This document shows, one piece after another, positions 46,129-55,563 of a stretch of 64,000 nucleotides of DNA; the stretch's first letter is position 1; each line of letters begins with the position of its first letter. A model generated the notes under the pieces. The model saw only the letters and a program-made list of their open reading frames with translations. It was not told the DNA's origin and made no database searches. A program made the translations under genes and the position numbers. This stretch comes from Candidatus Nitrosopelagicus sp. (GTDB lineage Archaea; Thermoproteota; Nitrososphaeria; Nitrososphaerales; Nitrosopumilaceae), in assembly GCA_028345195.1 (NCBI GenBank), contig JAOMCX010000002.1:79254-143253 (forward strand), given 5' to 3'.

Positions 46129-47105
46129 AGAACATCTACACTATCCAATCTCCAAGATTGTTTAACAAAAGTATCTTTCATTTTTGCACCAGGATATACA
46201 CTAGATTCTCTTATACCAGTTATTGCAATTTGTGAACCACAATCACCTGCATAATTTAGAGGTACAACAAAGAATTTTGCTTTTTGTCTTTTACATACAT
46301 CTTCTAACATAGAAGACAATCTTTTGTTTGCAGCAACCCCTCCAACTATCATAATTTCATTTTTTCTAGTAAATGCAAGAGCTCTCTCAGTTGCTTCAGC
46401 AATCATAGCAAATGCAGTTTCTTGTAATGAATAACATGCATCCTCAACTCCTTTTGATGTACTTTGTTTTGCTGCTGACAGTAAACCAGAAAATGATACA
46501 TCATTTCCTTTTACTGCATATGGCAGATCAATGTAATTAGTCGACTTGTTTGCTAATTCTTCAATTTTTCTTCCACATGGTGAAGCAAATCCTAATGATC
46601 GTCCAAACTGATCTAAGAGTTGACCTAAAGTAATGTCTAGAGTTTCACCAAAGACTCTCCATCTTCCAGCAGAGAATGCAAGAATCATAGTATGACCGCC
46701 TGAAACAAGAAGTACAAGTGGATTTTTTGCACCAGTTAGAAGTTTACCTAATTCAATATGACCAATAGCATGATTGACAGGATAAATTGGAATATCATAA
46801 TATGATGAAAGAGAACGTGCAACAACTGCACCAACTCTAAGACATGGTCCAAGACCTGGGCCTCCAGCATATGCAATCATATCAAGATCATTGATTTTGA
46901 TTTTTGCTTCATCAAGACATTGTTTTAGAACAGATGGACTATTTTCTATATGATGACGTGATGCTTCTCTAGGATGAATACCTTCACCTTCTGGAGGTTT
47001 GTAGATTTTCCTAACATCAGATAAAATTTTTCCATTTTTTTGTTTTTTTTCAATTACAGCGCATGAAAAAGTGTGTGCAGTGCTTTCGATTCCTAAACAG
47101 ATCAT
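46122..47105 (-). CDS. kae1: tRNA threonylcarbamoyladenosine transferase Kae1
   Basis: 327-residue catalytic subunit of the KEOPS complex, placing threonylcarbamoyl on A37 of ANN-decoding tRNAs. Seen: CLGIESTAHTF (3-13), AYAGGPGLGPCLRVG, metal ligands in NHAIGHIELG (His112, His116), LLVSGGHTMIL, and IVGGVAANKRL. Not fused to the Bud32 kinase, unlike some archaea; the length is that of stand-alone Kae1. One base separates it from the YchF-like gene upstream. Confidence 0.96.
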   Translation of the reverse strand: MICLGIESTAHTFSCAVIEKKQKNGKILSDVRKIYKPPEGEGIHPREASRHHIENSPSVLKQCLDEAKIKINDLDMIAYAGGPGLGPCLRVGAVVARSLSSYYDIPIYPVNHAIGHIELGKLLTGAKNPLVLLVSGGHTMILAFSAGRWRVFGETLDITLGQLLDQFGRSLGFASPCGRKIEELANKSTNYIDLPYAVKGNDVSFSGLLSAAKQSTSKGVEDACYSLQETAFAMIAEATERALAFTRKNEIMIVGGVAANKRLSSMLEDVCKRQKAKFFVVPLNYAGDCGSQIAITGIRESSVYPGAKMKDTFVKQSWRLDSVDVLY

Positions 47106-47106
47106 A

Positions 47107-48300
47107 CTAACCTCTACTTAGTGTTGATACTATTTTTATTATATCACCATTTTTGAGTTCATGATCAGCACCAATACGTTGTTTTGATTTTGCGTCAATA
47201 GCATGTAAAAATCCATTTCCGATATCTTGATGAATTGTGAATGCTAATTCTTTTGCAGTAGAGCCTTTTTTTAATAATCTTGCATCAGGTAAAACCTGAC
47301 CTTGTTTGTTCATCAATTTAGTTTCATCTTCAACAGGATAAACGATAATCATATCTAAAACATCAAAAATTATTGAATTTAGTATTTCTTGAATACCTGT
47401 TGTTTGAATTTTTGTTAAAACATTTTTTGCAAGATGTAATGCACTATTTTGTTGTTCAGACAACTGAGTATTTTCTTTTCCTGAAAAATTATCATCACCG
47501 GGAACATAATTAATTAATTCAGCTTTTGTAGCCTTTTTCAATAAAAGTTCAGTTTCTGCACTAGAAGGAATAACTTTGAATTTTTCAGATATTTTTTCTA
47601 GAATTTTAAGATCATCGCATAAGTCTGCTTTATTAGCTGCAATAAGCAATGGTTTTGCATTTTTTCTAAGAGTTTTTAGGAATATCATAATATCATCTTC
47701 TGTCCAATCTTGGGGCTTTTTTGTTTTTAATGACATTGATATTAGAACTTGATCAACTTGAGACTCTGTAATTCCAAGTCCCGTGAACCTACGTGCAATT
47801 CCATCTGTTATTTTTGCACGTTTTTGATCTATTTCTTTTACAAGTTTTGGCCATTCTCTGTCAAGTATTTCTTTAAACCATAAATCAAATTCTTCTTCAA
47901 CAAATTTGATATCCTCTAATGGATCATGTGTTCCAACATTTACTGGTTGTCCTTGAATATCGGTTGAACCAGAAATATCAACTACATGAATCAATGCATC
48001 TGCTTTCATAGCATCGGTAAGAAATTGATTTCCTAACCCTTTACCTTCATGTGCACCAGGGACTAGTCCTGCAACATCAATTAATTTTACAGGAATGAAT
48101 CTAGTACCATCATGACATAGATCATTTCCACATCTAATATCCAAATTTTTACATTCACAAATAATTTTCAGATAACAAACTCCAACATTTGGTTCAATCG
48201 TAGTAAATGGGAAATTACCACTTTGAGCTATTGTTTCTGTTGCTGAAGAGAAAAAAGTTGATTTTCCAACATTTGCCTTGCCAAGTAACCCAATTTGCAT
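47107..48300 (-). CDS. Obg/YchF-family GTPase with TGS domain
   Basis: 397 residues. Seen: G1 GKANVGKS (7-14), TTIEPNVGVCYL (switch I), DVAGLVPGAHEGKGLGNQFL (G3), NKADL (G4), an inserted helical coiled coil (about 145-195) and a C-terminal TGS domain (ARLLKKGSTAKELAFTIHQDIGNGF, then GADHELKNGDIIKI). This is the archaeal YchF-like subgroup associated with ribosomes. Probably co-transcribed with kae1. Confidence 0.92.
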   Translation of the reverse strand: MQIGLLGKANVGKSTFFSSATETIAQSGNFPFTTIEPNVGVCYLKIICECKNLDIRCGNDLCHDGTRFIPVKLIDVAGLVPGAHEGKGLGNQFLTDAMKADALIHVVDISGSTDIQGQPVNVGTHDPLEDIKFVEEEFDLWFKEILDREWPKLVKEIDQKRAKITDGIARRFTGLGITESQVDQVLISMSLKTKKPQDWTEDDIMIFLKTLRKNAKPLLIAANKADLCDDLKILEKISEKFKVIPSSAETELLLKKATKAELINYVPGDDNFSGKENTQLSEQQNSALHLAKNVLTKIQTTGIQEILNSIIFDVLDMIIVYPVEDETKLMNKQGQVLPDARLLKKGSTAKELAFTIHQDIGNGFLHAIDAKSKQRIGADHELKNGDIIKIVSTLSRG

Positions 48301-48351
48301 AAGGAGATAGTTTTCATCTCATCATATTAGTATTACAGAAATTCATTAATC

Positions 48352-48927
48352 ATGGATGTAGGAATGAATTGTGTGAATTTAGTAATTACCGGAAATCCGG
48401 GTGTTGGGAAACATACAATTGCGGATTTGTTCGTAAAACATGATTCCTCATATCAGATATTTGATATTAACAAATTTGCAATTGAACAAGAGTTTGGAGA
48501 ACAAGGTAATGAAGGAATTGAGGTTGATACTATAAAATTAAAAGATGAGATTCAGAAATTAAATTTAGATAAATCCTTAATCGTAGGACATTTGGCTCCA
48601 TATGTTCTTGATAAATCAAATATTGATTTTGCTATTATTTTGAGAAAGAATCCTTACGATCTTATCGAAATTTACAAAAAAAGGAAATATCAAGAATCAA
48701 AAATAAAAGAAAATGCAGGTAGTGAGATACTAGGTGTCGTTGCAAATGACTCAATTACATCATTTGGGAAGGAAAAATCTTTTGAGATTGATGCAACAAA
48801 TAAAACACCTGAAATGATTCTAGAGAAAATTTACAACATAATGAATAATCGAAAAGGAAGTGATATAGTAGATTGGCTAAGATTAATTGAAGAAAAAAAT
48901 GAGATTAACAAATTTTTTGATTACTAA
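48352..48927 (+). CDS. Adenylate kinase-like protein (AK6/Fap7 family)
   Basis: 191-residue P-loop kinase-like protein. Seen: Walker A variant GNPGVGKHT (14-22) in which the usual Ser/Thr after Lys is His followed by Thr, VGHLAPYVLD, and IILRKNPYDLIEIYKKRKYQESKIKENAGSE resembling the LID of AK6. Fap7 family members act in small-subunit rRNA maturation and have weak adenylate kinase activity. ATG 48352 or 48364 are both possible. The C terminus (DWLRLIEEKNEINKFF) is extra. Confidence 0.8.
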   Translation: MDVGMNCVNLVITGNPGVGKHTIADLFVKHDSSYQIFDINKFAIEQEFGEQGNEGIEVDTIKLKDEIQKLNLDKSLIVGHLAPYVLDKSNIDFAIILRKNPYDLIEIYKKRKYQESKIKENAGSEILGVVANDSITSFGKEKSFEIDATNKTPEMILEKIYNIMNNRKGSDIVDWLRLIEEKNEINKFFDY

Positions 48928-48959
48928 TTTAATATAATCCTCAATTATCATACTAAGAA

Positions 48960-50474
48960 TTGTTTGAGATAAAATATAGTGATTTAGCAGGCAGAATAGG
49001 TGTTCTTCACACAAATCATGGAAAAATTGAAACACCTTCTTTTGTTCCAGTAATACATCCGGTTAAACAAAGTATACCGGCTAAAAAAATTAAAGAAATT
49101 GGTTTTGATGTTGTAATAACAAATGCATACATTACAATGAAAAGATTAGAAGAGAAAGCTAGAGAAAACGGTATTCATAAAATAATAAAATATGATAGTT
49201 CTATAATGACAGATTCTGGAGGATACCAAGTTTTAGAGTATGGTGAAGTTGATGTAAAACCACCAGCTATGGCAAAATTTGAGATGGATATAATGACAGA
49301 TTTTGCCATTCCATTAGACAAACCAACTGGATTTGGATTATCAAAAAAAATAGCAAAAGAGTACGTGGATCATACATTAAAAGTTTGTAAAACAACAATA
49401 AAAAATAAAAAAAATAATGGGCAGATTTGGATTGGTCCAATACAAGGAAGTGAACATCCAGAATTAGTGAAAAGATCAACTAATGAATTAATAAAAATGG
49501 GATATCAAATGCTTGCACTAGGAAGTCCGGTTGAGTTTATGGAATCATATGAATACAAATTATTAGCAGAAATGATTATTGCTGCAAAGAAAAACATACC
49601 AACCTCAATTCCTTTACATCTATTTGGTGCAGGACATCCTTTAACGATTCCATTAGCAGTTGCACTAGGTTGTGATACATTTGATTCAGCATCATACATG
49701 CTTTATGCAAAACATGATAGAGTGATAACAGAAGATGGAACTAGGAGATTAGCAGAATTAGAATATTTCCCATTTGATTGTGAAGTATCGTCAAGGTACA
49801 AACCTAAAGAATTACTTGCTATGAAAAAAGAAGATAGAATAGATCAGATTGCGCTTTTCAATTTATACTCAATAAAAGCTGAAGTTGACAGAGTAAAACA
49901 AGCAATACGAGAAGGAAGATTGTGGGAATATACAATGAAAAAAGCAAGAGCACATCCAAAGTTGTTTGAAACAATTGATGTGATATTAAACAACACAAAA
50001 TTCTTGCAAGATGGAACTCCAAAATTTAAAGAAAAGGCAATTTTCTTATTTGGAGCAGAAGATCAGTATAGACCAGAAATTCGAAGATATCATGAGTATG
50101 TAAAAAAATTTAGAACAAAAAAGAAGATTGTAGTTATTACAAAAGATCCTACAATAAAACCGGTATTCACATCATATGATTATAAAAAATTACGAAGGAA
50201 ATTCAAAGAACCAGATTTGGTACAGTTTTGTAATTACAATCCATTTTTAGGAATAATACCGATTGAGATTTCAGATGTTTTTCCAGCATCACACTATGTG
50301 ATGTCTAGAAATGAATTTGAGCCTGAGAAATTCCCAAAATTTTTGGAAGTTTGGAGTGAATTTTTCAATAAAAATAAGTTTGACTCATTATATCTTCCAA
50401 AAAATGATTTATTTTTACAGTACTTTAAAAAATTCATTCCAAAAGGAATAACAAAAAAGCAGATTATTGAATAA
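48960..50474 (+). CDS. tgtA: Archaeosine tRNA-guanine transglycosylase
   Basis: 504-residue enzyme exchanging guanine 15 of tRNA for preQ0, first step to archaeosine. Seen: TPSFVPVIHPVKQS, nucleophile region TDSGGYQ with Asp85, LHLFGAGHP (219-227), and CDTFDSASY (238-246) with the second Asp242. Residues about 350-504 form the archaeal C-terminal region, but no PUA domain is evident and the length is shorter than typical arcTGT (about 580-650). Three of four zinc ligand positions are replaced (see findings). Start is TTG 48960. Confidence 0.9.
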   Translation: MFEIKYSDLAGRIGVLHTNHGKIETPSFVPVIHPVKQSIPAKKIKEIGFDVVITNAYITMKRLEEKARENGIHKIIKYDSSIMTDSGGYQVLEYGEVDVKPPAMAKFEMDIMTDFAIPLDKPTGFGLSKKIAKEYVDHTLKVCKTTIKNKKNNGQIWIGPIQGSEHPELVKRSTNELIKMGYQMLALGSPVEFMESYEYKLLAEMIIAAKKNIPTSIPLHLFGAGHPLTIPLAVALGCDTFDSASYMLYAKHDRVITEDGTRRLAELEYFPFDCEVSSRYKPKELLAMKKEDRIDQIALFNLYSIKAEVDRVKQAIREGRLWEYTMKKARAHPKLFETIDVILNNTKFLQDGTPKFKEKAIFLFGAEDQYRPEIRRYHEYVKKFRTKKKIVVITKDPTIKPVFTSYDYKKLRRKFKEPDLVQFCNYNPFLGIIPIEISDVFPASHYVMSRNEFEPEKFPKFLEVWSEFFNKNKFDSLYLPKNDLFLQYFKKFIPKGITKKQIIE

Positions 50475-50503
50475 TTTATCTATCTCATATTATTGATGAA
50501 TAT

Positions 50504-51310
50504 ATGATTAAACTAGCATTTTCAGCAATCATTTGTTTAGGAATTTTATTTTCAATACAGACAACATATGCAGAAGAAGAATTACCTCTTCCAGAGGGAA
50601 AAAATATCAAAGAATGGGAGTCTATCAGTGCAGCATTAATTGCAGAAAAGAGATTTAGTGAAGCAATAATCTATCTAGATAAAATTTTAGAACAAGAACC
50701 AGATAACTTGAAGGCATTAACCAACAAAGCAGGACTACTTGCACAATTAGGAAATTTTTCAAAAAGTATTATTCTATCAAACAAAGTTTTAGAGATAGAT
50801 CCTGATAGAATTTCAGCATTAACCAACAAAGCAATTTCACTAAAAATGCTAAAAGAATATGAAAAGTCTTTTCAGGTTTTTACAGAAATATTGTATTTAG
50901 AACCTGATAATGAAAAAATGAAAATTGCAAGAGCTAGCTTGCTAAGTGGAACTCCAACAATCTCAACAAATGATTCAGAGTATCAAGTTCATGTTCAAGT
51001 TACATTAAGGGATAAAGATGATAATCTCATTGCAGTTACTGAATCTAATAATGCAAGAGTTTTACCATCAAAGTTTACTGAAAAATGGTGGAGTCTTTTG
51101 GATGAAAAAGGACATATTTCACATTTAGAGAAATTAGAAATTTTTACGGATACTAAACCATTAATTCCTGGAGACGATTATTTAGGAATGATATCATTAG
51201 ACAGAGAAATGAATGGTTTTGATATTGTGATTTTTGAGGTATTCATACCACTAATTCAAATTGAGCCAACAGATCATGGAATTGTTCAATGGACTATAAT
51301 TAAGAAATAG
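50504..51310 (+). CDS. Secreted TPR-repeat protein
   Basis: 268 residues with an N-terminal signal peptide (MIKLAFSAIICLGILFS, cleavage near TTYA-EE), three TPR units (SAALIAEKRFSEAIIYLDKI, NKAGLLAQLGNFSKSIILS, NKAISLKMLKEYEKSFQVF; about 40-150) and a C-terminal beta-rich domain (about 160-268, YQVHVQVTLRDKDDNLIAV). It likely acts outside the membrane in protein assembly. Its end overlaps the membrane protein gene by 11 bases tail-to-tail. Confidence 0.75.
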   Translation: MIKLAFSAIICLGILFSIQTTYAEEELPLPEGKNIKEWESISAALIAEKRFSEAIIYLDKILEQEPDNLKALTNKAGLLAQLGNFSKSIILSNKVLEIDPDRISALTNKAISLKMLKEYEKSFQVFTEILYLEPDNEKMKIARASLLSGTPTISTNDSEYQVHVQVTLRDKDDNLIAVTESNNARVLPSKFTEKWWSLLDEKGHISHLEKLEIFTDTKPLIPGDDYLGMISLDREMNGFDIVIFEVFIPLIQIEPTDHGIVQWTIIKK

Positions 51311-52502
51311 GTTTTTTAGAAAAGAAGAATCCAACACCAATTGAGAAAAAGACAATTAGAGGGATATATCGGTAAGGAAGAATTTCATAGAAATTTGTGA
51401 ACACGATAAGAATAGGTCCAGCAATGAGTGTTCCTAGAATTAAAAATAATATTGTGTCAATTTCCTTTAGATTATTTTTTGTCATGAATGCTAATCCAAC
51501 AACTATAGGCAAGAAAGTGAATAGTAAAAAGAAGTCATATCGTAGTAAAGGACCAAATGTTGCAAGTCCGATAAAGAATTTTGATGGGTCGATTTTTACA
51601 ACATCTGGATATATTGTATTTCCTGAATAAACAACTACAATAACGATTCCTATAATTATGAAATAAGAGACTAGTAACGCAACCTTCTTTTTAGCTGAAA
51701 TTGATGTCCTTGCTGCGAAGAATAGTGTCATTATAAAATAAGGTGCCACAAATGCTTTTGTGAAAAAGGAGAGAATATAGAAGATGGGAGATAAAATCCA
51801 TTGTTTTTTTATAACATAAATAGATATTAGATAAAACAATACCCAAAAATTTTCATAAACTGCAACTGTATCAAATCTAAGAAAAGTATGACTTTGAATT
51901 AATACTAAAATTGCAATTACTCCAGCAAATCGTTTCTCCGTAATTTGAACAGTTAACAGATATGTGAATAAAATTACTAAAATTGATGCAACAAATGGTA
52001 AAATTTTGATATTTTGGAAAATTTTCTGAGATGCGTCTAAAAGAAGCATACGAACATAACGGTCATTTTGTTCTTCGATGTAAATATTTTCAGATTTTCC
52101 ATCTGGCCATATTTCTAATGCATCTTCAAGTACCTCATAATCAGGCCATTCTGCAGATTCATCTAACGATAATTCAGGTATGGAAAAAATAATGTAGACT
52201 GAAAAGATTATCAGTAAAATAATCAAAGTAGGTTTTTTGGGAATTTCAAAAATTCGAATTCTGTTTATAGAATCAGAAATAGAAGATGGAAGTTTTTTCT
52301 TGTAATAGAGAATTCCAAATGTAAGCAATCCCAAATTTAATAAAATTATAGGAATTCCAAAAATTCCAATTTCATATGGTATTAGATTGCTTGAAAACTT
52401 TCCAAAAATAGATGAAAATAATGATGGGAAAATTAGTGATACTATAGTTAAAGAAACGAAGAAAACAGTTACAATTCCAATTATATTTGAAATTTTCAAC
52501 AT
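51300..52502 (-). CDS. Polytopic membrane protein, GT-C glycosyltransferase-like
   Basis: 400 residues with about ten hydrophobic helices and one large extracytoplasmic loop (about 115-160: PELSLDESAEWPDYEVLEDALEIW) after the second or third helix, containing Asp/Glu as GT-C enzymes have in their first loop. Later helices include FWVLFYLISIYVIKK and ALLVSYFIIIGIVIVVVY. This layout suggests a dolichyl-phosphate sugar transferase of the PMT/ArnT type, but the family match is weak. Membrane protein status is secure. Confidence 0.55.
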   Translation of the reverse strand: MLKISNIIGIVTVFFVSLTIVSLIFPSLFSSIFGKFSSNLIPYEIGIFGIPIILLNLGLLTFGILYYKKKLPSSISDSINRIRIFEIPKKPTLIILLIIFSVYIIFSIPELSLDESAEWPDYEVLEDALEIWPDGKSENIYIEEQNDRYVRMLLLDASQKIFQNIKILPFVASILVILFTYLLTVQITEKRFAGVIAILVLIQSHTFLRFDTVAVYENFWVLFYLISIYVIKKQWILSPIFYILSFFTKAFVAPYFIMTLFFAARTSISAKKKVALLVSYFIIIGIVIVVVYSGNTIYPDVVKIDPSKFFIGLATFGPLLRYDFFLLFTFLPIVVGLAFMTKNNLKEIDTILFLILGTLIAGPILIVFTNFYEILPYRYIPLIVFFSIGVGFFFSKKPIS

Positions 52503-52569
52503 GAAATAATTTTAGATCTCATATAATTAAATCAAATAAAATAAGAAAAAGAGGTTTGTGAAAACGCGT

Positions 52570-52872
52570 CTATAATGCTGCGTCTTCAGCCCATCCGTTG
52601 ATGAATACTCCGTTCTTGTGAAGTGGAACTGGTTGACCAGCTGTGTAATTCATTGGTCTCATCCAGAAAATGGATTTTGTTGGACAAACTCCGATGCATG
52701 CACCGTCGGTGATACATCTTTCAGGATAGAAGACAAATGCTTTACCACGTTTCCAACCTTCAACAGGTTTTACACGAAGCACATCCGGACCAAGAGAAGT
52801 ACAGATTTCTACACATAGTGCACATCCGATACATCTCTGTTCGTCAATGTCTGGAATTATTGCTATTGGCAT
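52570..52872 (-). CDS. Small 2x[4Fe-4S] ferredoxin
   Basis: 100 residues with two cluster motifs: RCIGCALCVEIC (about 11-22) and RCITDGACIGVCP (about 52-64). The frame opens at a GTG at 52890, but a TATA box (tatttaaa on the plus strand, 52898-52905) is centred about 30 bases from ATG 52872 and only about 12 from the GTG, supporting 52872. Carries electrons for redox enzymes; no partner is adjacent. Confidence 0.9.
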   Translation of the reverse strand: MPIAIIPDIDEQRCIGCALCVEICTSLGPDVLRVKPVEGWKRGKAFVFYPERCITDGACIGVCPTKSIFWMRPMNYTAGQPVPLHKNGVFINGWAEDAAL

Positions 52873-52991
52873 TCTAACATGGATAATCACTATTTGCTAT
52901 TTAAACCATGAACTAGATCGTTAACAGCGTTATGAAATGGATCGGCATAATTAAAAAAACAAAACAAAAGAAAAAATGATTACAAGAAAAA

Positions 52992-53204
52992 TTACTTTCT
53001 CATTGCATCAATTTGGCCAGATGTTACCCAATCCAATAGTTCTGCGGATGAAGGATTAAGTTCTGGTTTGCTAGCCATAAGATTTGCTACCCATATCCAG
53101 TTAATTTGGTTTAATAGGACTTTGTTTGCTTCGTCGCCTGCGCGAACTTTAGCAACCATTGCTTTATCTTGTGTGGCTTCCCATTCTGCATAGGTTCTTC
53201 CCAT
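52992..53204 (-). CDS. Small conserved-looking protein
   Basis: 70 residues, soluble, with helix-rich sequence: YAEWEATQDKAMVAKVRAG, LLNQINWIWVANLM and SSAELLDWVTSGQIDAM. Three Trp in 70 residues is high. No cysteine, signal peptide or known motif. Lies between the small ferredoxin and the beta-CASP nuclease, same strand as the ferredoxin, about 100 bases from it. Family not recognised. Confidence 0.6.
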   Translation of the reverse strand: MGRTYAEWEATQDKAMVAKVRAGDEANKVLLNQINWIWVANLMASKPELNPSSAELLDWVTSGQIDAMRK

Positions 53205-53307
53205 AATTGATCAAAGGTTAGGTTCCACTAATTAAAGATATTGTAGATTATCCATATAGTACAATAAAAAGAGTCTAAGATATAAGACAGTCACAAAATC
53301 GAGTTGC

Positions 53308-54576
53308 GTGGAGATCAAAGTTTTAGGCGCGGCCGGCGAAGTAGGGCGATCAGCTTTTCAAGTTAATTGTGATGGAACAAATTTTTTATTAGATTATGGA
53401 GTAATGTTTGGAAAACCAAGAGGTGCTCCACCAACATATCCACTACATGTCAAACCACGAGATATTGATTCAGTAATCATAACTCATGCACATTTAGACC
53501 ATTCAGGATGTGTTCCATCTTTGTTTGTTAGTGGTAATTGTAATGTGTATGGAACAGCACCAACATTTGACCTAAGTAAATTGCTAATCCAAGATATGAT
53601 AAAGATTGAGAAGAATGCACATTCTTTTGGAGTTCCAGAAATTGATAACATGATGCAAAAAGCAAAAATAATTGGATTTAAAGAAAAAATTATCAGAGGA
53701 GATGCATCGTTTGAGCTACGCTCATCAGGACATGTGGTAGGTGGAAGTACAGTTTTAGTAGAATCAAATAATAAAAAATTATTCTATACAGGAGACATTA
53801 ATTTAAGAGGTTCTAGATTGTTACCTCCTGCAGATTTGGATATAGGAGAAATGGACATGGTGATTACCGAGAGTACATATTCCCAACAGAATCAAATGCC
53901 TAGAAAAGATTCTGAAAAAGGACTAATTGATTTTGCGAATGAGGTTATGGATAGAAAAGGTACACTTTTCATCCCATCATTTTCAGTTGAGCGTTCACAA
54001 GAAGTAGCTAGTGTACTAATCAATGCAGGATTTAAGCACAAAATAATCATGGATGGAATGGCCTTGAAAGTAAATGAAGTACTTTTGAGATATCCAGAAT
54101 ATCTAAGAAATCCAGAAATTTTCAAAGATGTGATAGATAGAGTCGTAGCAGTCAGAGATCATAATGAAAGAAAGAAAGCACTGAACGAACCGTGTGTAGT
54201 CATATCGCCAGCAGGAATGTTAGTTGGAGGAAATGCGGTGTATTATTTACAAGAATTATCATTTAATGATAAAAATGGAATTGCATTAGTATCTTATCAG
54301 GGAGAAGGAACTCCTGGAAAGAAATTATTAGATACAGGCAAAGTTCAGACTCGTGGAAAAGATCTTAATGTTAAAGCTGAAGTAAAACAATTCCAATTTT
54401 CAGGTCACGCAGATAGAGATAGTCTATTTGAAATGATTAAAAATCTAGAAGGAAATCCAAAAATTATGACCGTCCATGGAGATGATACATCATGTACAAG
54501 ATTTGCTGAAGAAATACATGAAAAATTTGGTTTTGAAGCACACGCAGCAAAATTAGATCAGAAAATTACTATCTAA
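53308..54576 (+). CDS. Beta-CASP metallo-beta-lactamase ribonuclease (aCPSF2-like)
   Basis: 422-residue nuclease of the CPSF73 family acting in RNA 3' processing and decay. Seen: LDYGVMFG, zinc motif THAHLDHSG (59-67; His60, His62, Asp64, His65), YTGDINLRGS, beta-CASP ESTYSQQ and SFSVERSQE, VISPAGMLVGG, and VKQFQFSGHAD. It lacks the N-terminal KH domains of aCPSF1, so it belongs to the shorter aCPSF2 type. Start is GTG 53308. The OGG-like gene follows after one base. Confidence 0.93.
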   Translation: MEIKVLGAAGEVGRSAFQVNCDGTNFLLDYGVMFGKPRGAPPTYPLHVKPRDIDSVIITHAHLDHSGCVPSLFVSGNCNVYGTAPTFDLSKLLIQDMIKIEKNAHSFGVPEIDNMMQKAKIIGFKEKIIRGDASFELRSSGHVVGGSTVLVESNNKKLFYTGDINLRGSRLLPPADLDIGEMDMVITESTYSQQNQMPRKDSEKGLIDFANEVMDRKGTLFIPSFSVERSQEVASVLINAGFKHKIIMDGMALKVNEVLLRYPEYLRNPEIFKDVIDRVVAVRDHNERKKALNEPCVVISPAGMLVGGNAVYYLQELSFNDKNGIALVSYQGEGTPGKKLLDTGKVQTRGKDLNVKAEVKQFQFSGHADRDSLFEMIKNLEGNPKIMTVHGDDTSCTRFAEEIHEKFGFEAHAAKLDQKITI

Positions 54577-54577
54577 A

Positions 54578-55417
54578 TTGAAAGATAATTTTGAAGTGAA
54601 TATTGACGACACAATAAACAGTGGTCAAGTTTTCTTATGGAAAAAATTTAATTCAAAATGGTATGGAGTTAATGGTGAAAAAATATTAATTTTAGGTGAC
54701 AAATTAAATGTAAAATCTAAAGATATTCATAATTTTTTTAGGTTTGATGATGATTTTCAAAAAATCAAGAAGCAATTATCAAAAGATAGTGTTGCAAAAA
54801 AAGCAATTAACAATTTTCCAGGAATGAGAATTTTAAGGCAGGACCCATTTCAATGTTATATTTCATTTATTGTTTCATCAAACTCAAATATTCCAAATAT
54901 TCAAACCAGACTTCAAAAATTATCTCAGAAATTTGGTGAAAAGAAGACAATTGAAGGTAAGGAATTTTTCTTATTTCCTAAACCAGAAAAATTGGCTAAT
55001 GCATCAATTACAAACATTGCGAAATGTGGATTAGGATATAGAACAAAGTATGTCAAAAAGGCAGCAGTAGCAGTTAATGAAGGAACGATTAATTTTTCAT
55101 CTCTCAAAAAACAAGATTATCAAGATGCAAGAGATGATTTATGTCAAGTTTTTGGAATAGGCAAAAAAGTTGCGGATTGTATATTATTATTTTCACTCGA
55201 CAAATTAGAAGCAGTTCCATTAGATAGATGGGTATTACGTATATTAGAAAAATATTATTCAAAAGAATTTCAGATTAGAACCAAATCAATTACAGAAAAA
55301 ACGTATGATGAGCTACATGATAAAATAGTTGATCATTTTGGAAAATATGCAGGATACGCCCAACAATTTTTGTTCAAAAATGAAAGAGATGCGTTTGAGA
55401 AGAAATGGATAGGATAA
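54578..55417 (+). CDS. ogg: 8-oxoguanine DNA glycosylase (OGG1-type, HhH-GPD)
   Basis: 279-residue base-excision repair enzyme removing 8-oxoguanine. Seen: N-terminal domain with NSGQVFLWKK (14-23), helix-hairpin-helix VFGIGKKVADC (191-201) with Schiff-base Lys197, and AVPLDRW with catalytic Asp216, matching the human K249/D268 pattern. Length and the N-terminal domain fit archaeal OGG1 rather than AGOG. Start is TTG 54578, one base after the beta-CASP stop. Confidence 0.92.
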   Translation: MKDNFEVNIDDTINSGQVFLWKKFNSKWYGVNGEKILILGDKLNVKSKDIHNFFRFDDDFQKIKKQLSKDSVAKKAINNFPGMRILRQDPFQCYISFIVSSNSNIPNIQTRLQKLSQKFGEKKTIEGKEFFLFPKPEKLANASITNIAKCGLGYRTKYVKKAAVAVNEGTINFSSLKKQDYQDARDDLCQVFGIGKKVADCILLFSLDKLEAVPLDRWVLRILEKYYSKEFQIRTKSITEKTYDELHDKIVDHFGKYAGYAQQFLFKNERDAFEKKWIG

Positions 55418-55449
55418 CGATTAATATTGCAATCTGTCGGCAAATTTTT

Positions 55450-55524
55450 GTGCGGGTAGCTCAGCATGGATAGAGTGTCGGACTTCTAATCCGATGGTCG
55501 AGGGATCGAAGCCCTCCCCGCGCG
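55450..55524 (+). tRNA. tRNA-Arg (TCT anticodon) with variant T loop
   Basis: Acceptor GTGCGGG/CCCGCGC (one T-G pair), D arm GCTC...GAGT, anticodon stem TCGGA/TCCGA with loop CTTCTAA giving anticodon TCT (AGA codon), and T arm GAGGG-ATCGAAG-CCCTC. The T loop begins with A rather than the near-universal T54 and ends with G60. Discriminator G. CCA not encoded. All stems pair. Confidence 0.93.
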
Positions 55525-55563
55525 CTCTAAAGTTTTTATTTTCAATGAATTGTCAAACAATCA

